From positions 62,001-126,000 of the forward strand of contig NZ_JBBDYL010000005.1 in assembly GCF_040901545.1 (NCBI RefSeq): 64,000 nucleotides of DNA, read 5' to 3'. This stretch comes from Sulfuricaulis sp040901545 (lineage in GTDB: Bacteria > Pseudomonadota > Gammaproteobacteria > Acidiferrobacterales > Sulfurifustaceae). Under the pieces are notes generated by a model. It was not told the DNA's origin. It ran no database searches and saw only the letters and a list, made by a program, of their open reading frames with translations. The position numbers and the translations under genes are program-made. Positions 8,614-18,118 of this stretch are shown one piece after another (position 1 is the stretch's first letter; the number at the start of each line of letters is the position of its first letter).

Positions 8614-9456
8614 CTAGAACAGGGATGACGAAAGTTCGTTGATGGCGGCGATCATCTCGGGATCGTCCGTCAGCGCGGCGGCGACGGCGGTGCGCGTGGC
8701 GGTGCGTGGGTCGATACCGGTTGAAATCAGCTTGCCGGCGTGCACCAGGAGGCGCGTGCTGGCGCCTTCGTCCAGTCCGCTGCCTTTCAGGTTGCGGGTC
8801 ATGCCCGCGAATTTGACCAGACGCTGCGCCATGTCCTGGTCAATCCCGGTTTCGCGCCGGACGATTTTTTGTTCGAGTGACACCGAGGGGTAGGTGAATT
8901 CGATGGCGACGAATCGCTGACGCGTGCTTTGTTTCAAATCCTTGAGCACGCTCTGGTAGCCCGGATTGTAGGAAAGGGTAAGACAGAATCTGGGTCCGGC
9001 GGTAAGGAGCTCTCCGGTTTTTTCAATCGGCAATACCCGCCGGTCATCGGCGAGCGGATGGATGACCACGGTGGTGTCCTTACGCGCTTCCACGATCTCG
9101 TCGAGATAAAGCATGGCGCTGGTGCGCACCGCGCGCGCCATGGGTCCGTCCACCCACACCGTTTCATTGGCGGTGATGAGGTAGCGGCCGATGAGATCGG
9201 TCGCGGTAAGATCGTCATGGCACGAAACGGTGATGAGCGGACGCTTCAAGCGCCAGGCCATGTGTTGCATGAAGCGCGACTTGCCGCAGCCGGTCGGACC
9301 TTTCAGCAGTACCGGCAACTGCTGCCGGAACGCCGCTTCGAATATGGCCACTTCCTTGCCAAGCGGTTCGTAGTAAGGTTCTTCCTTGATGAGGTACTCC
9401 TCGGGCTTGGTCGTGCGCGATGAGGCGATTTTTTTTGATAACGACATGGGGGCCAT
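8614..9456 (-). CDS. cbbQ: CbbQ/NirQ/NorQ AAA+ ATPase (RuBisCO activase motor)
   Basis: 280 aa. Walker A GPTGCGKS lies near residue 54, Walker B MLYLDEIVEARKD near 117, and sensor-like LSYNPGYQ near 162, in the order usual for the MoxR-related CbbQ/NorQ family, with full length. The hexameric ATPase remodels RuBisCO through CbbO. ATG at 9456 or the internal ATG three codons on. It is separated from cbbO by an inserted lipoprotein gene on the opposite strand, so the two may now have separate promoters. Confidence 0.85.
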   Translation of the reverse strand: MAPMSLSKKIASSRTTKPEEYLIKEEPYYEPLGKEVAIFEAAFRQQLPVLLKGPTGCGKSRFMQHMAWRLKRPLITVSCHDDLTATDLIGRYLITANETVWVDGPMARAVRTSAMLYLDEIVEARKDTTVVIHPLADDRRVLPIEKTGELLTAGPRFCLTLSYNPGYQSVLKDLKQSTRQRFVAIEFTYPSVSLEQKIVRRETGIDQDMAQRLVKFAGMTRNLKGSGLDEGASTRLLVHAGKLISTGIDPRTATRTAVAAALTDDPEMIAAINELSSSLF

Positions 9457-10044
9457 GGATATCGATTAACCGTTGATTCCTCCAGTATGCGCAAAATCGC
9501 ATGGTGGCACAAACCTGCCAGAAGCAGGTTGGTAAAGCCCCTCCTTGGGCTTTTCCCTTCGGGCCGCGCTCTACGATTTTTGTGGACCGCGGAGCAAGCG
9601 AGAAGTGGTACCGGGATGTACCGCCTACGGAGCTAAGGACGCACGCTGACCCGAACTGATTTGTGACGCGGGCAAGTCCCCGGGGGAGGCGGAGCAGTCG
9701 CGCATGCCATGTGAGCATTCGCGCCACCGCGTGGGCGCGCCCAGGCTTGCGCGCGGAGCAGGATAACGAAGCGCTGAAAGGGGCGTGCAAAACCATATTG
9801 AAGCTGATCGTGGGCGCGCCGCAAATGTCCTTGCGGACCAGGAAATAAATCGCCCTTCCTCGGCACCAACAACCTCGTAAGCGGGATTTAATGTACCTGC
9901 CGATTTCGCGCCCTTGTCGCTGATCGCCCGCGAACCGGGAAAGTCCCTGGTCCTGACATTGGGGCGGCGCGCGGAAAAAAACGGCCACGCGTCGTCCTTA
10001 AGGCCGGCGGCTGATTACCGACACTGCCCTCGGTTCAGTCCGGT
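9457..10044. other. Intergenic region without a supported gene
   Basis: About 590 bases between cbbQ and the promoter of the sulfonate operon. Short open frames exist on both strands but none has a convincing start, domain or codon pattern. An AAGCCC...GGGCTT hairpin lies near 9536-9554. The stretch near 9745-9848 could be decayed coding sequence, but I recognise nothing in it. Confidence 0.4.
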
Positions 10045-10089
10045 TTGACAAGAACCTGCATTTATGTTGAAAATGTAAGCGCTTTCATT
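10045..10089 (+). promoter_or_regulatory. Promoter with LacI-family operator for the sulfonate operon
   Basis: TTGACA (10045-10050), a 17-base spacer and TGAAAA (10068-10073) make a sigma70-like promoter. Overlapping and following the -10 is AATGTAAGCGCTTTCATT (10072-10089), palindromic except at one symmetric pair, with the central CG typical of LacI/GalR operators. A LacI-type regulator is the last gene of the downstream operon (18115-19173), so autoregulated repression is likely. The placement over the start point fits repression by blocking initiation. Confidence 0.7.
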
Positions 10090-10223
10090 CAGTCAGCCGT
10101 TCGTCAGTGCCAACATGCGGCGTCGACACGGTGCTGGATTCTTACAAAAATCCGACGTTCATGGTAAGGCTAACCGAGCCAGCGGCCGGTGAGTCTATGC
10201 CCCAATCAATAGAAGGAGAGAGA

Positions 10224-11663
10224 GTGGTGCCCCACGCCCCCGGTAATACTATCGGCGTTATCGATCCCACCGTCCGCGATGTGATTGCCGACCTGGTGAG
10301 GCGCGCGCGTAGTGCGCAGACCCGATACGAGCGCTACCTCCAGGAGCAGGTGGACGAGGTCGTGACCGGCGTTGCTTGGGCAATCGTTCATCCCGGCCAT
10401 TGCCGCGAACTGGCGGAACTCGCCGTCAAGGATACCGGCCTCGGGAACGTCGCGGACAAGATCGCGAAGAACCGACGCAAGACGATGGGGACACTGCGCG
10501 ATCTCAGATATGCCCGGTCCGCCGGTGTCATTGCCGAGTATCCGGAAAAAGGAATTATCGAGATCGCGCGCCCGGTCGGTGTGGTGGGCGCCGTCGTCCC
10601 CGCGACCAATCCGGTGGCCACGCCCGCCAATAAGATCATGAACGCGCTCAAGGGGCGAAACAGCATCATCCTCTCGCCGTCTCCCAAGGGTTACAGCACT
10701 TGCACGCGTCTGCTCGAGATTGTGCGCGCGGAGCTGAATCGCATCGGCGCGCCGGTCGACCTCGTGCAGCAGCTGCCCGCGCCCGTCACCAAGGCGCTAA
10801 CCGAGGAGCTGATGCGCCAGGTCGATCTCGTGGTTGTCACCGGCTCGCAGAGCAACGTGCGCGCGGCCTACGCGAGCGGCACACCGGCGATCGGGGTGGG
10901 CACTGGCAACGTGCCGGTCATCATCGACCAGACCGCCGATCTCGCCGACGCCGCGGCCAAAATCGCACGCTCGAAGACCTTCGACAACGCCACGAGCTGC
11001 TCTTCCGAGAACAGTCTCGTGATTCTCGATGCGGTCTACGCCCAGGCGCTCGCGGTCCTGCAAAAAGCGGGCGGCGCACTGCTTGACGCCGAGGAGAAGC
11101 GCAAACTGGAGGCGGTGATGTGGAGTCACGACCGGCTCAATCCGCGTATCATCGCCCAGAGCGCCCCGGCGATCGCCGCGGCCGCGGGCCTCGACCGGCC
11201 GGAACTCAAGGCATCGCGTTTTCTGCTTGTGGAGGAGACTGGAATCGGGAAGGACTACCCGTTCTCGCGGGAGAAGCTCTCCCCGGTGCTCACGGTCTAC
11301 CGCGCACACGATTTCGACGCGGCGTTTGAAATCACGCGCCGCATCCTGATTCACCAGGGCGCCGGACACTCGTGCGGCATCCACACGCGCGAAGACGCGC
11401 ACGTGATGCGCCTCGGGTTGGAAATGCCCGTCTGCCGCGTGATCGTGAACCAGGCGCACGCGATCGCCACCGGCGGAAGCTTTGACAACGGGCTGCCGTT
11501 TTCGCTCTCCATGGGCTGCGGGACCTGGGGGCGCAACAGCATTGACGACAACTTGAACTACCGCCACTTCCTCAACATCACGCGCATCGTGCGCACGATC
11601 CCACCGGTCGAGCCGACCGAGGACGAGCTCTTCGGCGCGTACCGGAAGAAGCACGGTGCCTAA
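10224..11663 (+). CDS. sauS: CoA-acylating aldehyde dehydrogenase, probably sulfoacetaldehyde dehydrogenase (SauS-like)
   Basis: About 479 aa from the GTG at 10224 or 10227, chosen because GGAG sits at 10215-10218; the frame stays open further upstream. It has the acylating aldehyde dehydrogenase layout: PVGVVGAVVPATNPVATPANK near residue 120, the catalytic Cys near 259 in FDNATSCSSENS, and a C-terminal GHSCGIHT stretch. These enzymes interconvert acyl-CoA and aldehyde with NAD(P)H. Next to an acyl-CoA ligase and Xsc, the best fit is sulfoacetyl-CoA reduced to sulfoacetaldehyde, as SauS does in Cupriavidus. First gene of the operon. The substrate is inferred from context. Confidence 0.72.
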   Translation: MVPHAPGNTIGVIDPTVRDVIADLVRRARSAQTRYERYLQEQVDEVVTGVAWAIVHPGHCRELAELAVKDTGLGNVADKIAKNRRKTMGTLRDLRYARSAGVIAEYPEKGIIEIARPVGVVGAVVPATNPVATPANKIMNALKGRNSIILSPSPKGYSTCTRLLEIVRAELNRIGAPVDLVQQLPAPVTKALTEELMRQVDLVVVTGSQSNVRAAYASGTPAIGVGTGNVPVIIDQTADLADAAAKIARSKTFDNATSCSSENSLVILDAVYAQALAVLQKAGGALLDAEEKRKLEAVMWSHDRLNPRIIAQSAPAIAAAAGLDRPELKASRFLLVEETGIGKDYPFSREKLSPVLTVYRAHDFDAAFEITRRILIHQGAGHSCGIHTREDAHVMRLGLEMPVCRVIVNQAHAIATGGSFDNGLPFSLSMGCGTWGRNSIDDNLNYRHFLNITRIVRTIPPVEPTEDELFGAYRKKHGA

Positions 11664-11665
11664 CC

Positions 11666-13204
11666 GTGGAGCTGCCACGCACGATCCGCCATGTTATCGA
11701 CCTGCGGGCCGACGCGCAGCCGGATAAGGTCTACCTTCTTGCCCCTGAAACCGGGCGCACGCTCACCTACGGGCAACTGCGGCGCGACGCGCGCTTGCTC
11801 GCCGGTGTGCTGCGCGCGCAGGGGTTGCGCCCGGGTGAAAAAGTAGCGCTGATGCTGCACAACGGTTACCAGACGGCCGACCTGTTCCTCGGGGTGATGT
11901 ACGCGGGCTGCGTGGTCGCGCCGCTCAACCTGCTGGCGCAAGCATCGCAGCTGGCGTATGTGCTCGAACATTCCGGTGCGCGCGTCATTTTCGTCGCGCC
12001 GGAGTACCGCGAACGGCTCACGGTCGCGCTCGCCGGTTGCACGCGTCCGGTGGCGGTGCACGAGATCGATATCGACGCCGAAGAGATTTTTCCCGGTGCG
12101 TCGCCGGAGGAAGATCTCCCGGAAATAGCGGAAGACGGCGAGGCGCTGCTCATGTATACCTCCGGAACCACCGGGCGGCCAAAAGGGGCGCTGCTCACGC
12201 ACCGCAACGTGGTCGCCGGCGGCCGCTTCACGAGCGAGGCGCACGCCCTCGGACCCGATGACCGGGTGCTGTGCTCGCTGCCGCTGTACCACATCAACGG
12301 GCAGATCGTGACCGTCGTCGCGCCGCTGGTGCACGGCGGCAGCATCGTCATGCCGCACAAGTTCAGCGTCTCGAATTTCTGGGAGCTGCTCGCGCATTAT
12401 CGTTGCACCTGGTTCAACGTGGTGCCGACGATCGTATCCTACCTGCTCAATGAGCCCGATCCGCGTGTCGCGCGTCGCGAACTGGCGCTCGAGCGGCTGC
12501 GCTTCGGGCGCTCGGCCTCCGCGCCGCTGCCGCCGAGCCTGCACCAGGCGTTCGAACGCCAGTTCGGTTTCGACATCATCGAGACCATGGGACTTACCGA
12601 AACCGCCGCGCCGGTGTTCTCAAATCCGCTCGATCCCGCCAAGCGCAAGGTCGGCTCGCCCGGCGTCGCCTTCGGGGTCGAGGCCAAGGACGGCGGCCGC
12701 GCCGGCCGCGAGCGCGCGCGCGGCGCGGTCGGCGAGATCCTGGTGCGCGGCGACAACGTGATGCAGCGCTACCACCAGGACCCGAAGACCACGGCCGAGA
12801 CGCTTGAGCCCGACGGCTGGCTGCACACCGGCGACCTCGGCTACCGCGACGCCGACGGGTTTTTCTTCATCACCGGGCGATTGAAGGAACTGATCATCAA
12901 GGGCGGGGAGAACATCGCGCCGCGCGAGATCGACGAGGCGTTATACCGCCACCCGGCGGTACTCGAAGCGGCCGCGGTGGGCATCCCCGATCCGGCTTAC
13001 GGCCAGGAGATCATGGCCTGCATCGTGCTCAAACCCGGGCAACGGTGCTCCGAGGGCGAGTTGCGGACGTTCTGTCTGAAAGAGCTGGGACGCTACAAGA
13101 CGCCCAAAATCATTCGCTTCGTCAATTCGATTCCCAAGGGGCCATCCGGCAAAGTCCAACGGCTTAAACTGATCGAGATACCATCCACAGGAGTTTCCCT
13201 ATGA
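11666..13204 (+). CDS. sauT: AMP-forming acyl-CoA ligase, probably sulfoacetate-CoA ligase (SauT-like)
   Basis: 512 aa from a GTG two bases after the previous stop. ANL-superfamily motifs appear in order: the P-loop YTSGTTGRPKG near residue 168, GLTET near 308, the hinge GWLHTGDLGYRD near 385, and the C-terminal catalytic Lys in GPSGKVQRLK near 500. It activates a carboxylate with ATP and CoA, releasing AMP and PPi. Between an acylating aldehyde dehydrogenase and Xsc the likely substrate is sulfoacetate. It overlaps xsc by four bases, showing translational coupling. The sequence alone does not prove the substrate. Confidence 0.68.
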   Translation: MELPRTIRHVIDLRADAQPDKVYLLAPETGRTLTYGQLRRDARLLAGVLRAQGLRPGEKVALMLHNGYQTADLFLGVMYAGCVVAPLNLLAQASQLAYVLEHSGARVIFVAPEYRERLTVALAGCTRPVAVHEIDIDAEEIFPGASPEEDLPEIAEDGEALLMYTSGTTGRPKGALLTHRNVVAGGRFTSEAHALGPDDRVLCSLPLYHINGQIVTVVAPLVHGGSIVMPHKFSVSNFWELLAHYRCTWFNVVPTIVSYLLNEPDPRVARRELALERLRFGRSASAPLPPSLHQAFERQFGFDIIETMGLTETAAPVFSNPLDPAKRKVGSPGVAFGVEAKDGGRAGRERARGAVGEILVRGDNVMQRYHQDPKTTAETLEPDGWLHTGDLGYRDADGFFFITGRLKELIIKGGENIAPREIDEALYRHPAVLEAAAVGIPDPAYGQEIMACIVLKPGQRCSEGELRTFCLKELGRYKTPKIIRFVNSIPKGPSGKVQRLKLIEIPSTGVSL

Positions 13205-14961
13205 GCAGGCAACCACAAAAGAATCCACCAACGGCCGCGCCGCAGCCGGGCGGGCACGTGCGCATGACACCGAGCGAGGCACTGGTCGAGACGCTGGTTG
13301 CGCACGGGGTCGACACGGTGTTCGGCATCGTCGGCTCGGCGTACATGGACGCCCTCGACATTTTTCCGGCCGCGGGCATCCGTTTCATCTCGGTGGCGCA
13401 CGAACAGAACGCCGCGCACATGGCCGACGGTTTTTCGCGCGCGACCAACCGCCACGGCGTGTGTATCGCGCAGAACGGGCCCGGTATCACGAACTTCGTC
13501 ACTGGCATCGCCGCCGCCTACTGGGCGCACTCGCCGGTGGTCTGCATCACGCCCGAGACCGGGAGCCTCGGCGTCGGCCTCGGCGGTTTCCAGGAAGCGA
13601 ACCAGATGCCGATCTTTTCGACCATCACCAAGTACCAGGTGCACATCAACCACCCGGCGCGCATCGCCGAGCTGACGAACCGCGCCATGACCAACGCGAT
13701 CAACGAACGCGGACCGGTGCAGATCAATATTCCGCGCGATTACTTCTACGCTGACATCGAGGCCGAAATCCCGCCGGTACAGTACCTGGAGCGTGGACCC
13801 GGCGGACCCGAATCCCTCGAAGCGGCGGCGAAGTTGCTGGCGGCGGCGAAATTCCCGGTCATCATGGCCGGCGGTGGAGTGATCATGGCGGATGCCGTGA
13901 GCGAGGCGTGCGCGCTGGCCGAGTACCTCACGGCGCCGGTCGTGACCAGTTATTTGCACAACGACGCGTTCCCCGCCTCGCACGAGCTCGCGACCGGCCC
14001 GCTCGGCTATCAGGGCTCAAAAGCGGCGATGCGGCTGATCGCCAAGGCGGACGTGGTGTTGGCACTCGGCTCGCGGCTCGGGCCGTTCGGCACGCTGCCG
14101 CAGCACGGCATGGACTACTGGCCGAAGGACGCACAGATCATCCAGGTCGACGCCGATCCGCGCATGCTCGGGCTGGTAAAAAAGATCGCCGTCGGAATCT
14201 GCGGCGACGCGAAGCAGGCCGCCGCCGCGTTGCTCCAGCGGTTGCAGGCGTTTACGTTGCCGGCCAAACGCAATGAGGCGCGCATCAACGAGATCCGGCA
14301 GGCCAAGGATGAGTGGGCCAAAGAGTTGGCGGGCTGGCCTTCGCCCTCCGAGGACGGGCGCATCGGCCCGCGCCAGGCATTGGCGGCGCTGGCCAGGGCC
14401 ATGCCGAAGACCGCCATGGTCTCGACCGACATCGGCAACGTCTGCTCGGTGGCGAACAGTTATTTGCACTTCGAGCAGCCGCGGAGCTTTTTCGCCGCCA
14501 TGAGCTTCGGCAACTGCGGCTACGCGTTTCCGACCGTCATGGGCGCCAAGGTCGCGCGGCCTGATCGCCCGGCCGTCGCCTACGTCGGTGACGGCGCCTG
14601 GGGCATGAGTCTGGCCGAGGTGATGACCTGCGTGCGCGAGGGAATTCCGGCGATCGCCGTGGTGTTCAACAATTTGCAGTGGGGCGCCGAAAAGAAAAAC
14701 CAGATCGACTACTACGGAAATCGTTTCGTCGGCACCAACCTCACCAATCCCAGTTTCGCGGACGTTGCCCGCGCGATGGGGGCCGAGGGCGTGCGCGTGA
14801 GTCACGTCGATCAGATCGGTGACGCGCTCCAGGCCGCGGTCAAATCCAACCGCTGCACGGTGCTCGATGTGCAGCTCACGCGCGAGCTCGGCGAACCGTT
14901 CCGCCGCGACGCGCTCAAAAAGCCGGTGCGGTATCTCGACAAGTACAAATCCTACGTATAA
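13201..14961 (+). CDS. xsc: Sulfoacetaldehyde acetyltransferase
   Basis: 586 aa, usual length for Xsc. A thiamine-diphosphate enzyme with the PYR-domain Glu in VAHEQNAAHMADG, the Xsc-characteristic GGFQEANQMPIFSTITKYQ near residue 140, and a TPP/Mg-binding GDGAWGMS near 462 followed by NNLQWG. It converts sulfoacetaldehyde and phosphate to acetyl phosphate and sulfite, the C-S bond-breaking step of taurine, isethionate and sulfoacetate breakdown. GGAG lies before the ATG. The acetyl phosphate can feed the acetate kinase at 19123; I see no phosphotransacetylase here. The first 20 residues are a Pro/Gln-rich extension. Confidence 0.92.
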   Translation: MSRQPQKNPPTAAPQPGGHVRMTPSEALVETLVAHGVDTVFGIVGSAYMDALDIFPAAGIRFISVAHEQNAAHMADGFSRATNRHGVCIAQNGPGITNFVTGIAAAYWAHSPVVCITPETGSLGVGLGGFQEANQMPIFSTITKYQVHINHPARIAELTNRAMTNAINERGPVQINIPRDYFYADIEAEIPPVQYLERGPGGPESLEAAAKLLAAAKFPVIMAGGGVIMADAVSEACALAEYLTAPVVTSYLHNDAFPASHELATGPLGYQGSKAAMRLIAKADVVLALGSRLGPFGTLPQHGMDYWPKDAQIIQVDADPRMLGLVKKIAVGICGDAKQAAAALLQRLQAFTLPAKRNEARINEIRQAKDEWAKELAGWPSPSEDGRIGPRQALAALARAMPKTAMVSTDIGNVCSVANSYLHFEQPRSFFAAMSFGNCGYAFPTVMGAKVARPDRPAVAYVGDGAWGMSLAEVMTCVREGIPAIAVVFNNLQWGAEKKNQIDYYGNRFVGTNLTNPSFADVARAMGAEGVRVSHVDQIGDALQAAVKSNRCTVLDVQLTRELGEPFRRDALKKPVRYLDKYKSYV

Positions 14962-15005
14962 CGGGATCGATTCTCGGTAAAACCCAGTCACACAGGAGGA
15001 GCATC

Positions 15006-15977
15006 ATGATAAGCAAGCTAAAATGCAGTCGTTGTTGGTTACCGTTCGCGTGCGCGGTTGCGATCCTGACCGTCGGTTTCTCGGCCCTGGCACAGCAACC
15101 CTACCCGTCGCGGGCGATCGAGTTCATCGTTCCGTTCGGGCCGGGTGGCGGTGCCGATCAGCTGGCGCGCAAGAGCGGCAAGCTGCTCGAATCGACATTG
15201 AAGGTATCGGTGCCAGTGCTCAACGTGCCCGGCGCGACCGGGGCGACCGGTGTCGCCAAGCTGGTGTCGGCGGCCCCGGACGGTTACAGCATGGCGATCT
15301 ACATCGCCGACACGCACGCGCTGCTGGCAACCTCAAATCCGCCGTACGGCATGGACGACATCACGCCGGTCGCGCGTATGATCTCCGCGCCGTCGTACTT
15401 GTTCGTGAAATCGGACGGTCCGATCAAGAATTGGGCGGATTTCGAGAAAGCCGCGAAGGCGAAACCGGGCGCGCTCAAGGTGGCGACCGTCGGTTTCGGC
15501 AGCGTCGATGACATGACGCTGACGTTTCTCGAGGGCAAGGGCATCAAGCTGAACCAGGTGCCGTACCCGAAACCGAGCGAGCGCTACGTCTCGGTGCTCG
15601 GCGGGCACGTGGACGTGCTCTACGAGCAGGCCGGTGACGTCGCGAGTTTCCTCAAGAACAAGCAGATGCTCCCGATCGTCGTGTTCGGCGACAAACGCGC
15701 CGCCGACTTTCCCAACGTGCCGGCGTCCAAAGAGCTCGGCTACGACATCGGTCTGCCGCAGTTCCGCTCGGTCGTGGTGCACGGCAAGACCGACCCGAAG
15801 ACCATCAAGATGCTGTCCGATGCTTTCGGCAAGGTGGCTCAGACCGCGGAGTACAAGGAGTTTCTGAAGGAGCAGTTCGCCGCCGAGGACAGCTACATGC
15901 CGGCTGACCAGGCCCGCCAGTTCATCCGCGGCGAGCTCGAGACCATGAAGAAACTGGCCGGAACGAAGAAGAAATAA
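15006..15977 (+). CDS. TctC-type periplasmic substrate-binding protein of a tripartite tricarboxylate-type transporter
   Basis: 323 aa, start ATG behind AGGAGGAG. A signal peptide of about 29 residues ends at ALAQ, followed by YPSRAIEFIVPFGPGGGADQ, the usual TctC opening. The remainder has the two-lobed Bug/TctC pattern (VPGATGATGVAKLVSAAPDG near 75; GGHVDVLYEQAGDV near 200). TctC proteins bind small carboxylates with very high affinity and deliver them to TctAB. In this operon the ligand is probably sulfoacetate or a related C2 sulfonate, instead of the MFS carrier SauU known in Cupriavidus. Confidence 0.88.
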   Translation: MISKLKCSRCWLPFACAVAILTVGFSALAQQPYPSRAIEFIVPFGPGGGADQLARKSGKLLESTLKVSVPVLNVPGATGATGVAKLVSAAPDGYSMAIYIADTHALLATSNPPYGMDDITPVARMISAPSYLFVKSDGPIKNWADFEKAAKAKPGALKVATVGFGSVDDMTLTFLEGKGIKLNQVPYPKPSERYVSVLGGHVDVLYEQAGDVASFLKNKQMLPIVVFGDKRAADFPNVPASKELGYDIGLPQFRSVVVHGKTDPKTIKMLSDAFGKVAQTAEYKEFLKEQFAAEDSYMPADQARQFIRGELETMKKLAGTKKK

Positions 15978-16060
15978 CCAAGAAAGTTCGAGGAGAGACG
16001 CGGTCCGGCCGATGGCGGCCGGACCGGGTCACCCGTCAGAACGTCTCGGGGGATCCAGGC

Positions 16061-16585
16061 ATGGGCATCGAAATGTTGAAGCGAACCGCGCCGTATGTAG
16101 CCGTGCTCGCGGTTACGATCGTCCTCTTCATGCTCGCCGGCCAGATCAGCTATGTCGGCAAGGTCGGCCAGATCGGGCCCGATCTCTGGCCGAAGGCGGT
16201 GCTGGTCCTGGCCATGGCCGCGAGCATCTATCAGATCGTCTGCATCGTCCTGCAGTGCTGGCGCGAACAGGCGGCGTTCCGCGCCTACGTAGCGACTCCA
16301 GAGAAACCCTATACGATCCGGCTGCTCCTCGGGATGGGGATTACGCTTGCCTACGTTGCCTTGCTTCCGGTCATCGGTTTCATTTTTTGCACGCTGTTGT
16401 ACCTGGCCGCCTTCATGTATATCGGCCGCTACCGCCGCCACCGGGTTGTGATCGCGACGAGCGTCATCGGAACCCTGATGTTCCTGCTGATTTTCATGCG
16501 CTTCGTCTATGTCTCGCTCCCCATGGGGAGCGCGCCGTTCTCGACCTGGAGCTACGCGCTGCTGGCGCTGCTCGGTGCTCGATAG
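16061..16585 (+). CDS. TctB-type small membrane subunit of the tripartite transporter
   Basis: 174 aa with four predicted membrane segments (about residues 8-27, 44-62, 84-105 and 125-150, the last extending to the end). The early motif GQIGPDLWPKAVLVLAM is typical of TctB. It lies 84 bases after tctC and 10 bases before tctA, the standard order. TctB is the poorly conserved small subunit of the Na+-coupled carboxylate carrier. ATG at 16061 after GGGGGATCC; an in-frame ATG four codons later is also possible. Confidence 0.85.
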   Translation: MGIEMLKRTAPYVAVLAVTIVLFMLAGQISYVGKVGQIGPDLWPKAVLVLAMAASIYQIVCIVLQCWREQAAFRAYVATPEKPYTIRLLLGMGITLAYVALLPVIGFIFCTLLYLAAFMYIGRYRRHRVVIATSVIGTLMFLLIFMRFVYVSLPMGSAPFSTWSYALLALLGAR

Positions 16586-16594
16586 GGGACGGAA

Positions 16595-18118
16595 ATGGAC
16601 ATACTCGCGAATCTGGGCCAAGGTTTCCTCGGCTGCCTTCAGCCGGTCAATATGGCGATGTTGTTTATCGGGATCGTCGTCGGACTGATCGTCGGTGTGC
16701 TCCCCGGTCTCACGCTCGTCATGGGTGTGATCCTGGCGCTGCCTTTCACCTACTCGATGGACGTGACACCGGCGATCGTGCTGCTTACCGCGATGTACGT
16801 CTCCGGCACCTACGGCGGCGCGCCGACCGCGATTCTGTTCAAGATTCCGGGCGAGCCGATCCACGTGCCGCTGCTGTGGGATGGTTACGCCATGGCGCGC
16901 AACGGCCAGCCGGCGCTGGCCCTGGGCTGGACGCTGATCGCGGCACTGGTCGGCGGGTTGCTGTCGGTCACGATCATGGTGGCGCTGTCGGAGCCGGTGG
17001 CAAAGCTCGCGCTCACCTTCTCGACGCCTGAGTACTTCGCGATCGTCCTGTTCGGACTTACGAGCGTAGTCTCGCTCGGCCGCGGCAGCCTGCCGAATGC
17101 CATCATCAGCCTGTGCCTGGGGCTCCTGATCGCCACTGTGGGTGTGGACTCGATCTACGGCAGCACGCGTTACACCTTCGGCCTGCCGCTGCTGCTCGAC
17201 GGCATCGAGTTCCTGACCGTCATGGTCGGGGCCTACGGCCTGGGCGAGGTGTTCATCCGGTTGCACGAGGGGTTCGCGAGTGCGCCCATCCAGCAGATCG
17301 GCGAGATGCGCACGCGTCTCCCAAGTTGGCGCGAGCTGTCGCGACTCAAGGGCGTGCTGCTGCGAAACTCCGTGCTCGGCAACATCATCGGCGTGGTCCC
17401 CGGCGCCGGCGCCACCATCGCCTCGTTCGTGGCCTACGGCTTCGAGGGCCAGTACAACAAGCGCAAAAAGGAGTTGGGCACCGGTATCCCGGACGGCATC
17501 GTGGCGCCACAGGCGGCGGCGACCGCCTCGGTGGGCGGGGCGTTGATCCCGCTGTTCACGCTCGGAATTCCGGGCAGCGGCGCGACCGCCGTGATCCTCG
17601 GGGCGTTCCTGCTGCACGGCATCCAGCCGGGGCCGCAGGTGTTCCTGACCTCTACCGAGATGATTTACACCGTGATCGCCTCGCTGTTCCTCGGCATCGT
17701 TGCGATGTGCCTCGTGGGATTCTTCGCCATCCGCCCGCTTGTCAAGATTCTCGATTTCCCGGAGGCGGTGGTTTCGGCCTTCATCATGTTGCTGTGCTTC
17801 ATCGGCGCGCTGTCCATTCGCAATAATATCGGCGATCTGTGGCTGATGGTCGCTTTCGGAGTCATCGGCTATCTGTTCGAGCGTTACCGCTTCCCGATCG
17901 CGCCGCTCGTGCTGGGGGTGATCCTCGGGCCCCTGGCCGAGAGCTCCTTCACCACCACGATGATCAGCTACCGGAGCGATTGGACCGTGTTCTTCACGCG
18001 GCCGATCAGCGGTACGGTGATGGTGTTGACGCTGCTCGCGCTCGTCATCCCGTTCGTGACCCACATCCGTACCATCCGGCGGGAGGGACACGCGGCCGCC
18101 AATGGATCGTCCGAATGA
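16595..18118 (+). CDS. TctA-type large membrane subunit of the tripartite transporter
   Basis: 507 aa, very hydrophobic, about a dozen membrane spans. TctA signatures include GIVVGLIVGVLPGLT near residue 25, YVSGTYGGAPTAILFKIPGE near 70 and the second-half repeat GVVPGAGATIASFVAYG near 268. This is the translocating subunit driven by ion gradient. Its last four bases overlap the start of the LacI-type regulator, so carrier and regulator are translationally coupled. Confidence 0.92.
   Translation: MDILANLGQGFLGCLQPVNMAMLFIGIVVGLIVGVLPGLTLVMGVILALPFTYSMDVTPAIVLLTAMYVSGTYGGAPTAILFKIPGEPIHVPLLWDGYAMARNGQPALALGWTLIAALVGGLLSVTIMVALSEPVAKLALTFSTPEYFAIVLFGLTSVVSLGRGSLPNAIISLCLGLLIATVGVDSIYGSTRYTFGLPLLLDGIEFLTVMVGAYGLGEVFIRLHEGFASAPIQQIGEMRTRLPSWRELSRLKGVLLRNSVLGNIIGVVPGAGATIASFVAYGFEGQYNKRKKELGTGIPDGIVAPQAAATASVGGALIPLFTLGIPGSGATAVILGAFLLHGIQPGPQVFLTSTEMIYTVIASLFLGIVAMCLVGFFAIRPLVKILDFPEAVVSAFIMLLCFIGALSIRNNIGDLWLMVAFGVIGYLFERYRFPIAPLVLGVILGPLAESSFTTTMISYRSDWTVFFTRPISGTVMVLTLLALVIPFVTHIRTIRREGHAAANGSSE

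Noticed and set aside
13093..13983. A 296-codon antisense frame over xsc
   Set aside because: Shadow of Xsc coding sequence; Arg/His/Val-rich and without start signal.
15893..18091. A 732-codon open frame antisense to the tct genes
   Set aside because: GC-rich shadow with repetitive Arg/His/Gln/Glu/Asp composition and no domain; the opposite strand carries well-supported transporter genes.
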